From Deltaproteobacteria bacterium (GTDB lineage Bacteria > Desulfobacterota > Desulfobacteria > Desulfobacterales > Desulfosalsimonadaceae): 9,083 nucleotides of DNA. Made by a program: the position numbers and the translations under genes. The stretch is taken from NCBI GenBank assembly GCA_024280875.1, contig JAJRPH010000370.1, positions 1-9,083 of the forward strand, written 5' to 3'. Shown in pieces: positions 1 to 4,564 of this stretch (positions are counted from its first letter, which is position 1; every line of letters starts with the position of its first letter). The notes under the pieces were generated by a model. It was given only the letters and a program-made list of their open reading frames with translations, had not been told where the DNA came from and did no database searches.

Positions 1-2
1 CA

Positions 3-68
3 AAGACCAGTGTTGGCAAATTCGATAAAAAAGTGATTCGGGAACAATACAGGGATATTTATTCGTGA
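3..68 (+). CDS. 3' tail of an upstream reading frame (partial)
   Basis: The third forward frame is open from the window edge and ends at TGA 66-68, giving about 21 residues rich in charged amino acids (it includes GKFDKK and REQYRDIYS). The stop overlaps the ATG at 68 (TGATG), the usual sign of translational coupling. Two readings are possible. It may be the end of a separate upstream gene. Or it may be the end of the periplasmic DISMED2 sensor domain that normally precedes a 7TMR-DISM membrane block, split from it by a frameshift. The residues would fit the link before helix 1, but 21 residues cannot decide it. Confidence 0.3.
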   Translation, partial: KTSVGKFDKKVIREQYRDIYS

Positions 69-1198
69 TGATATACGGAATAATTTACGGGATATTCATC
101 TCATTTATCTTTTATTTTGCTGTGCTTGCCGTGCGGCAGAAAAATTTCTCCGTCATGTGGTTTACATTCTATCTGCTCTGTCTTGGTTTGTTCATGCTCG
201 TATATCCAGGATATCTCCAGGAATTTTTAAGACCGGTATTTGCAAACTTAAACCGCGTGATTCTCATCACGCTCGTCGGGCTGATATATTTTACCAGTGC
301 CAAATTTTTTCGAACGTTTCTAAATACCACCGTCTACTCAAAGCGAATTGACAGGATCATTCTTGTGCTGCAATGGATGGGGATCGGATTTATTCCAATG
401 AATTTGCTGCCAAATCCGTTAACCCTGAGTTACAGTATTATCCTGGTGGGTATCGGTCCGATATTTTCGGCGAGTATTTCCATTTACTTCAGGATCAAGG
501 GAATCCCCAATGCCGGATATTTTGCCGCTGGATGGATTATCGGGCACATTGCCCTGCTCCGAGTTTTCAACGTTATCCAATGGATTCCCGGCAATCTCTA
601 CCTGCTGCCCGCCGGAATAATCGCATCTATTTTATTTTTCAGTATTGCCATCACTGAGCAAAGCCGTGAGTTTCATGAATATGCACATCAGGACAATCTG
701 ACCGGTATTGCCAACCACCGGCTTTTCGACCAGATCCTTACTATTGAATGGAACCGCAACCTGAGGAACCAGCAGCCGCTTTCAGTTATTATAGCAGATA
801 TTGATGACTTTAAGGCGTTTAATGAGACCTATGGTCCTTCCCATAGCGATGAATGTCTGAAAACGATTGCCCGGATATTTGGCAAGAACCTGCAGCGTGC
901 CGGAGATCTGGCTGCAAGATATGGCAGAGAAGAATTAATCGCTGTATTGTCCGACACACTGGCATCGGAAGCTTCTTTTCTTGCCGAAAAAATCCGTGAA
1001 TCAGTAGAAGCTCTGGCAATAAAACATGAATCATCCGGTACCGGAAAAATTTTAACCATTAGCATAGGAACAGGGACAATGCTGCCGAGTGCCGATCTAA
1101 ATCCCGCCGACCTGATTTTAAAGGCGGATGAAGCCCTTTTCCAGGCCAAAAGCACTGGACGAAACCGGGTGGTTTCAGTGGATCAGGTTCAAAGCTAA
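68..1198 (+). CDS. 7TMR-DISM-like membrane protein with degenerate GGDEF domain
   Basis: The predicted 376-residue inner-membrane signalling protein has about seven hydrophobic helices (roughly residues 3-21, 28-46, 63-76, 96-114, 121-141, 148-167, 174-196), resembling the 7TMR-DISM block. A GGDEF (diguanylate cyclase) domain follows from about 205 to 370. GGDEF landmarks visible are DNLTG at 209-213, metal-binding D244 in ADIDDFK, N252, D261, the inhibitory c-di-GMP site RxxD (R277, D280) and the closing GRN at 364-366. The signature itself is GREEL (286-290): the second Gly is Arg and the Phe is Leu, while both acidic residues remain. The Arg would sit where the GTP phosphates pack, so I infer weak or no cyclase activity and a possible c-di-GMP receptor role. 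The ATG at 68 overlaps an upstream stop (TGATG). A GTG at 65 is the alternative start. No strong ribosome-binding site is visible. The periplasmic domain usual in this family is absent from this frame. Confidence 0.85.
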   Translation: MIYGIIYGIFISFIFYFAVLAVRQKNFSVMWFTFYLLCLGLFMLVYPGYLQEFLRPVFANLNRVILITLVGLIYFTSAKFFRTFLNTTVYSKRIDRIILVLQWMGIGFIPMNLLPNPLTLSYSIILVGIGPIFSASISIYFRIKGIPNAGYFAAGWIIGHIALLRVFNVIQWIPGNLYLLPAGIIASILFFSIAITEQSREFHEYAHQDNLTGIANHRLFDQILTIEWNRNLRNQQPLSVIIADIDDFKAFNETYGPSHSDECLKTIARIFGKNLQRAGDLAARYGREELIAVLSDTLASEASFLAEKIRESVEALAIKHESSGTGKILTISIGTGTMLPSADLNPADLILKADEALFQAKSTGRNRVVSVDQVQS

Positions 1199-1200
1199 TT

Positions 1201-1437
1201 AAAACAGATCAGGGCCGGAAAGCGGTTATTGCTGCCGTTTGCGAACAGGAAAACAAAGAAGACATGGGATTTACCTTAGATGCTATGCGCCGGCCCTTAG
1301 AAGCCCTGGGATATGAAATAATTGGCGAATTACCTGTTTTCAAAGTCTTTGACAAAGCCAGGGTAAAAGAACAAAAAAGCACATTGATCAGGGCCGTAGA
1401 ACTTGGATCAGATCTGGCAAAATCAATCGAAAAATAA
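1201..1437 (+). pseudogene. C-terminal remnant of a flavodoxin/NADPH-dependent FMN reductase-like gene
   Basis: Frame 1 from 1201 to the TAA at 1435-1437 encodes about 78 residues that read like the last third of an FMN-reductase/flavodoxin-fold protein. There is a hydrophobic strand (KAVIAAV), then a helix with RRPLEALGYEIIGEL, then a strand (PVFKVFD), then a final helix ending VELGSDLAKSIEK. That order matches the tail of NAD(P)H-dependent oxidoreductases and iron-sulfur flavoproteins as I know them. The FMN phosphate-binding loop and active-site N-terminal part are missing, because the sequence just upstream is the end of the GGDEF gene in another frame. An internal ATG at 1264 could start a 57-residue peptide, but I see no clear ribosome-binding site. 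It most likely arose by a deletion that joined two loci. The family assignment is from memory of the fold pattern. Confidence 0.55.
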
Positions 1438-1682
1438 TTTAATTGCATCTAAAACATTCTCAGCGCAAGGCAATTTCAATGGTCTTTCGTGTAATGCCGT
1501 TCAACCGGGTTGTTTCAACAATTCCCCTGCCGTTCCTCTGAGACAAAGGCATGGGCGTGCATCATCAGTCTGGTGGCCAAAGCGTTTTTGCATCATCGCC
1601 CTGGTTTTGCGTCTGCCAACGCCATAAAATATAAAAAACCATACCCGTTCAAGGGGTACAATTGCTGATGCACTTCCAACCG
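1438..1682. other. Non-coding stretch between two gene remnants
   Basis: About 245 bases with no coding frame I can support. The open frames here, on both strands, give low-complexity proteins rich in Cys, His, Pro and Arg with no recognisable domain. No good ribosome-binding site precedes their ATGs. A minus-strand stretch around 1450-1500 reads GITRKTIEIAL followed by Arg and a stop, which may be another short coding relic, but I cannot name it. It probably belongs to the same eroded zone as its neighbours. Confidence 0.4.
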
Positions 1683-2043
1683 ATGAACTGTAAGCATTCA
1701 CACTTACACGGTAAGATACGAATTGAAGCCACGCATACGGATTCTTTCCTTGAATTATCGATTATTGATAATGGAATTCGACATTAAAGAAGATGCTGAA
1801 AAGCTTTTTAGAATAGACGTTAAACATTCAAACATCGGGACTTCAGGTGAAACAAGAACAGGACTGGGGCTGATGTTATGCAAAGAATTTGTTGAAAAAA
1901 ACAACGGAAAAATCCGGGTTGAAAGTGATCTTAAAAAAGGAAGCCGGTTTACATTTACATTGCCGACCGGAGCCCGAAAAAAACAATTTCAATTGAAGCT
2001 ACGACCCCGTTTCACTGCATTTGTTCACGTTAACAAGAAATGA
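1683..2043 (+). pseudogene. Frameshifted C-terminal remnant of a sensor histidine kinase (HATPase_c)
   Basis: Two forward frames together spell the end of a histidine-kinase ATP-binding domain. In frame 3, 1710-1778 encodes GKIRIEA, then LELSIIDNGI, the region before and including the G1 box. That frame stops at 1785. In frame 1, from about 1780, the protein resumes with DIKEDAEKLFRID (F box), then GTSGE, TGLGL (G2 box, 1861-1872), LCKEFVEKNNGKI and FTFTLP, stopping at 2041-2043. Dropping one base near 1779 would join them as DNGIDIKEDAEKLF, which fits the family. The HisKA dimerisation domain, a convincing N box and any sensor domain are absent upstream. The G2 box also has Arg where the first Gly is expected. 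It therefore reads as a dead fragment. The downstream frame alone could yield about 106 residues but would lack ATP-binding capacity. Confidence 0.75.
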
Positions 2044-2240
2044 AGATTTTCAATAATGTGATATAAAGCATAAAAGTCGTATTTTGCTCCTGTAGGTGGT
2101 AATATCACGCGGAATTAAACGACTTGCATCAAACCTACTGCTTAAAAGACGTCTTTCACGCTTCACTTAGGCAGTCGAATAACGTTTTGAGGCGTTTTGA
2201 GGGAAACAAATGAAGAATGAAGTTACATAGAAGAAGTCCT
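2044..2240. other. Intergenic region with interleaved inverted repeats and a tandem 10-mer
   Basis: No coding frame is supported. The stretch holds several short complementary pairs: GTGATAT (2058-2064) with ATATCAC (2102-2108); AAGTCGT (2074-2080) with ACGACTT (2119-2125); GTAGGT (2092-2097) with ACCTAC (2133-2138); and CTGCTTAA (2138-2145) with TTAGGCAG (2167-2174, one G-T pair). The last pair encloses the perfect 12-bp palindrome AAAGACGTCTTT (2145-2156). The first three pairs cross each other, so they could only form together as pseudoknots or as alternative folds. A perfect tandem repeat of CGTTTTGAGG lies at 2183-2202. It could be a structured RNA, a repeat relic or chance. Confidence 0.35.
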
Positions 2241-2268
2241 TTGGATTAGAATTTTTTTATGATATAGT
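2241..2268 (+). promoter_or_regulatory. Putative sigma70-type promoter for the small lipoprotein gene
   Basis: TTGGAT (2241-2246) and TATAGT (2263-2268) are separated by 16 bases in a locally AT-rich stretch, about 70 bases ahead of the lipoprotein start. The -35 box is a poor match and the -10 box a good one. Other TA-rich hexamers nearby (TATGAT, TATAAA) have unsuitable spacing to this -35 box. No other gene is near enough to use it. Confidence 0.4.
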
Positions 2269-2340
2269 ATAAAAATTTAGATGAAGAGCAAAATTAACCT
2301 GCTGTTATAGAAAACAACCCAAACAAGGAGAGAAGCGGAG

Positions 2341-2562
2341 ATGAAAAAATTTAGAAAGTTGTTGTCAGTCGTTCTCGCGGTCAGTTTTATTAGTTTAATC
2401 TGTGCAGGATGTTCTCATCCTCGTTACAATCGGTCCGTTGTTCGCACTTATGGTCCCGATGGCAAACTGGTCGGAACAGTAGTTACTGAAAATGTCGATC
2501 AGTTGGATCCCAATGGCAAACCGTTATTAGATGTGTTAGAGAACCAAACCTTCACGAAATAG
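2341..2562 (+). CDS. Small predicted lipoprotein, family not recognised
   Basis: This 73-residue protein starts with a basic MKKFRK stretch and a hydrophobic core (about 7-20), and ends its signal at CAGC, making C24 the likely lipidated residue. Cys rather than Leu at -3 is unusual for a lipobox, but the overall layout is typical. The mature part of about 50 residues is hydrophilic, with a TYGPDGKLVGTVV segment that looks like a short beta-hairpin and a second DPNGKP turn. AAGGAG (2325-2330) lies 10 bases before the ATG, and a plausible promoter lies further upstream, so it is probably a single-gene unit. Ser at +2 after the Cys would suggest outer-membrane sorting by the enterobacterial rule. 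I cannot assign a function. It has none of the Asn-rich strand pattern of YnbE, so I do not link it to the AsmA operon. Confidence 0.7.
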   Translation: MKKFRKLLSVVLAVSFISLICAGCSHPRYNRSVVRTYGPDGKLVGTVVTENVDQLDPNGKPLLDVLENQTFTK

Positions 2563-2602
2563 TTGTAATTTTTCGAAAGAATTAGTTACTAAGCCCGGCC
2601 CG

Positions 2603-2638
2603 GCCTGGACCGAACCGCTAACCGTGTTCTGTCCAGGC
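2603..2638 (+). terminator. Strong GC-rich hairpin after the lipoprotein gene (terminator-like, no T-tract)
   Basis: GCCTGGAC (2603-2610) pairs perfectly with GTCCAGGC (2631-2638). After one C/T mismatch, GAAC (2612-2615) pairs with GTTC (2626-2629), leaving a 10-base loop. The stem begins 40 bases after the lipoprotein stop. What follows is TCCCATTACT, not a run of T, so it is not a textbook intrinsic terminator. It may instead protect the 3' end of the transcript or act with Rho. Confidence 0.45.
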
Positions 2639-2784
2639 TCCCATTACTATTTCATTAACTTCATGATTCTCAATCTCCATTACCCTCTTCCTGCAATCCG
2701 TTCACATTTAATTGGTGTTGATCTGTTCGATTATTCGTTCTGACTTTTTACCTGTTTATCAAAAAAAGATTTCAGGGAGGGATG

Positions 2785-3495
2785 ATGAAAGAAAATGATA
2801 AAATTTTTCTGACCGCAAAACAGGTGCTGGATGCCATTCGTATGGACTTTAAGCAGTATGACTCACAGTTTGATCTTTTCCAGGAATTATGCCCGATAAT
2901 TACAGACAACCGGAGTATTGTGATAAAAGAAGGAAGAGATGACTGCGTATTGATAACACGGGGCCGAAAAAGCAGACAGAGACACATGAACGTTCATGAT
3001 CTTGGCTGCTATCTCTTCAACACATTAAATGAAAAAGCATATCCGTTATCTGTTCTGGCTAAGATTTGCAGCAAAGTATTCCAAACCAGAAGCGTTGTCG
3101 GACAAAATGATGAAGATGGAAGCAAGGGCATCTGGATTGAAACCGAAATGGCGCAATTTAAATGCCGTCAATGTGGAAACTGCTGCCGGAAGCTGGAATA
3201 CCGAAATGACTGCACTGAAAAGGATTACAGGCGATGGGAGGCTCTTGGCCGAAACGATATCCTGGAAAAAGTGATGAAGGTCATTGACTCTGACAGAAAA
3301 ACGCCTGAGTACAGGATATGGAAAGAACCGGGCACCAGCCATTTCTATCCGGAATGCCCCTGGCTGATTGCCGGCATCTCAAAGAACCGATTTGAATGCA
3401 GTATCCAGAATTTCAAACCGGATTACTGCCGCCAGTACCCCCTTACCAGAAAACATGCAGCTATGACAGGATGTCAGGGAATTTTTGAGGAATGA
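2785..3495 (+). CDS. YkgJ/UPF0153-like Cys-cluster (CxxCxxCC) protein with an extra N-terminal region
   Basis: A 236-residue, probably cytoplasmic protein. The second half carries the YkgJ/UPF0153 signature: CRQCGNCCR with C127, C130, C133 and C134, then ECPWL (C191), C205, PDYCRQYPL (C215) and a last Cys at C230 near the C-terminus. These eight Cys are thought to bind zinc or an Fe-S cluster, and the exact biochemical role of the family is unsettled. Residues 1-125 are unlike the short family members. They are mixed helical and charged, with three scattered Cys and an HDLGCYLFNTLNEKAYPLS stretch, and I do not recognise a domain. Two ATGs are adjacent. I chose 2785 because the GGGAGG at 2775-2780 is only one base from the ATG at 2782. 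The gene stands alone, between the hairpin upstream and the palindromic repeat downstream, and converges on the toxin operon. Confidence 0.8.
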   Translation: MKENDKIFLTAKQVLDAIRMDFKQYDSQFDLFQELCPIITDNRSIVIKEGRDDCVLITRGRKSRQRHMNVHDLGCYLFNTLNEKAYPLSVLAKICSKVFQTRSVVGQNDEDGSKGIWIETEMAQFKCRQCGNCCRKLEYRNDCTEKDYRRWEALGRNDILEKVMKVIDSDRKTPEYRIWKEPGTSHFYPECPWLIAGISKNRFECSIQNFKPDYCRQYPLTRKHAAMTGCQGIFEE

Positions 3496-3525
3496 TTTAA
3501 AATCTAAACTTGGCTAAACGGTTGA

Positions 3526-3600
3526 TTCTCGGAGGTTGGGTAGATCGTAGCGAAACCCAACATGTCAGAGCATACTCTACTCACCCTACGAGAAGCCGAG
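3526..3600. repeat. Palindromic dispersed-repeat-like element (GGTTGGGT...ACCCAAC type)
   Basis: GTTGGGT (3535-3541) pairs with ACCCAAC (3555-3561) across a 13-base loop containing GTAGCGAA. Outer arms TTCTCG (3526-3531) and CGAGAA (3589-3594), with CTCGG (3528-3532) and CCGAG (3596-3600) as an alternative, close the whole element, and CACCCTACG lies inside. The core closely resembles a motif I recall recurring many times in unrelated bacterial genomes (a GTAGGTTGGGT...GCGAAACCCAACAT stretch), so I call it a dispersed repeat. It lies between two convergent genes, where the hairpin may also end transcription from both sides. Only one copy is present in this window. Confidence 0.5.
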
Positions 3601-3619
3601 GTGTTCGTTCAATCACTTT

Positions 3620-3979
3620 CTATGATTTAAGTTCAAAGATAATTAATAAAGCTTGATTTATTTCCTGTATTTTAGAATGTGACAATTTACCACGAATTTT
3701 TACCAGTCTATGACGATGATCAACAGGACGTGTTTGCAAACAATCTGCCACAGATTTTTTTGATAGGCCATTCTCATGTGAAGGATTGAGTTCAATATTG
3801 GTTTTTATTCGAACTTTTTTTTCACTCCATTCAGTAATTGGAACAACTTGAATAACAGGAATTCTTTCATTATAAACATTATTGGTTACAATTATGCATG
3901 GTCTGATTTTTCCTGTCTCTAAACCCAGGGTCGGATCAAGATTCACATCAATAATCATGCCTCTTTTTAATATTGTCAT
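3620..3979 (-). CDS. MazF/PemK-family toxin (endoribonuclease)
   Basis: The 119-residue protein fits MazF/PemK/Kid, toxins that cleave single-stranded RNA at short sequence motifs and stop translation until bound by their antitoxin. Family features in order: KRGMIIDVNLDP (5-16), GLETGKIRPCIIVTN (19-33) with the conserved R26, the strand VIQVVPIT (42-49) with T49 (these two match the catalytic Arg and Thr of E. coli MazF), the GLSKKSVADC segment (71-80), and a C-terminal helix. Length is normal and the catalytic pair is intact, so it looks active. I chose the ATG at 3979 because its first bases overlap the antitoxin stop as ATGA. An in-frame ATG at 3988 would give three more residues. The gene is AT-rich compared with the AsmA operon. 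Confidence 0.88.
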   Translation of the reverse strand: MTILKRGMIIDVNLDPTLGLETGKIRPCIIVTNNVYNERIPVIQVVPITEWSEKKVRIKTNIELNPSHENGLSKKSVADCLQTRPVDHRHRLVKIRGKLSHSKIQEINQALLIIFELKS

Positions 3980-4209
3980 TCCGGCCATCCAGTTATAGCT
4001 GTTTCAGTCAATTCTTTTAGGCTATCATTCTCAGAATAAATTTCAGAATATAATTCAGCTGATTTTCTTAAACTTTCAAGTTCTAATTTATTTTTAAAAT
4101 GGTCAATCGCTGTTCGAACCAGAGAGCTTTTATCTTTAAACCCATAAGCTTTAAAATTATTTATAAAATTTGCTTGTGCCTCTTCAACACTAAATTTTGC
4201 CTGTTGCAT
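3976..4209 (-). CDS. Antitoxin of the MazF/PemK pair (ribbon-helix-helix-like)
   Basis: A 77-residue, highly charged protein directly upstream of the toxin, sharing the ATGA overlap. The N-terminal part (AKFSVEEAQANFINNF, then YGFKDKSSLVRTAIDHFKNKL at about 22-42) looks like a short strand followed by two helices, as in ribbon-helix-helix DNA-binding antitoxins. The KSSLVRTAI stretch is typical of helix 2. The tail (43-77, ending ITGWPE) is acidic and probably wraps the toxin and neutralises it. The start is set by a very strong ribosome-binding site, AAAGGAGGAGG, four bases before the ATG at 4209. A longer frame from a TTG at 4233 would run through that site and is unlikely. Strong initiation here and coupled translation of the toxin would keep the antitoxin in excess. 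Confidence 0.83.
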   Translation of the reverse strand: MQQAKFSVEEAQANFINNFKAYGFKDKSSLVRTAIDHFKNKLELESLRKSAELYSEIYSENDSLKELTETAITGWPE

Positions 4210-4213
4210 ATAG

Positions 4214-4224
4214 CCTCCTCCTTT
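4214..4224 (-). promoter_or_regulatory. Strong ribosome-binding site of the antitoxin gene
   Basis: On the minus strand this reads AAAGGAGGAGG, an extended match to the anti-Shine-Dalgarno sequence, four bases from the ATG at 4209. It decides the antitoxin start. Confidence 0.8.
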
Positions 4225-4254
4225 GGGTGCCAATATATAAACCCTAAATCACAG

Positions 4255-4287
4255 GCCTATTATAGGCGCCAATATGGCCAAGGTCAA
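4255..4287 (-). promoter_or_regulatory. Toxin-antitoxin promoter with -10 box inside a palindromic operator
   Basis: On the minus strand TTGACC (forward 4282-4287) and TATAAT (forward 4259-4264) are exactly 17 bases apart, a near-perfect sigma70 promoter pointing at the antitoxin. The -10 hexamer is the centre of the palindrome GCCTAT-T-ATAGGC (forward 4255-4267). A 10-base direct repeat GyGCCAATAT occurs at 4227-4236 and 4266-4275. A ribbon-helix-helix antitoxin bound here would block RNA polymerase, the standard autoregulation of such operons. The binding is inferred and the sequence elements are seen. Confidence 0.78.
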
Positions 4288-4416
4288 TACATAATATTTC
4301 AATTGAGAGGAAAGCGAACGTCTAAATTGTGGAGCCGCGCTTTTTAAGTAAATTTCTCCTGATTTAAAATCCCAAGATTATTGCAATTGAAACCTTGCTA
4401 ATGATATATAAATAAC
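4288..4416. other. AT-rich intergenic DNA with a small hairpin
   Basis: No gene is supported. The one structure I see is AAAGCG (4311-4316) pairing with CGCTTT (4338-4343), followed by T4344-T4345, which gives a run of five T. That is terminator-like on the plus strand, but no plus-strand gene ends just before it. It may be a relic or a transcription insulator for the operon downstream. Confidence 0.3.
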
Positions 4417-4503
4417 TGATTCGCCCATTTGCTGCGTTATAAGCGATTCGCAGTAAAAGTGTAATACACCTTCACCCCTTATGCCTTGTAAATGAACGAA
4501 TCA
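4417..4503. repeat. 87-bp imperfect palindrome, MITE/REP-like
   Basis: The left end TGATTCGCCCATTTGC (4417-4432) matches the reverse complement of the right end (4488-4503, TGATTCGTTCATTTAC) at 13 of 16 positions. Inside are GCGATTCGC (4443-4451), itself near-palindromic and repeating the GATTCGC of the left end, and GTGTAATACAC (4459-4469), placed almost exactly at the centre. Terminal inverted repeats plus internal hairpins and no coding frame fit a miniature mobile element or an intergenic repeat. No target-site duplication is evident at the flanks. Confidence 0.5.
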
Positions 4504-4564
4504 AGTTTGTAAGAATTTCGGGTTAACTGTTTAATCTCAAGTTTAAAATTTGGTGGTATAAAGA

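Noticed and set aside
1403..1627. Forward frame of 74 residues
   Set aside because: It begins inside the flavoprotein remnant in another frame, has no family resemblance or ribosome-binding site, and has an odd Cys/Pro/Arg-rich composition.
1501..1701. Minus-strand frame of 66 residues
   Set aside because: No recognisable domain and no good start signal. It is probably random openness in decayed DNA.
1723..2043. Open frame of 106 residues as an intact gene
   Set aside because: It contains only the F and G2 boxes of a kinase ATPase domain. The preceding part is in another frame, so it is listed as a pseudogene.
2044..2210. Integron attC site or CRISPR-like array
   Set aside because: Inverted repeats are present, but the conserved attC end motifs and any regularly spaced identical repeats are not.
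2341..2562. YnbE-like partner of the AsmA protein
   Set aside because: It is a small lipoprotein but lacks the YnbE strand pattern. It is also 2 kb from the AsmA operon, with other genes between.
2603..2638. Textbook Rho-independent terminator
   Set aside because: The stem is strong but no T-run follows, so it is reported only as a terminator-like hairpin.
4210..4233. Antitoxin start at the TTG upstream (eight extra residues)
   Set aside because: The extra codons translate the ribosome-binding site AAAGGAGGAGG itself, which is correctly placed for the ATG at 4209.
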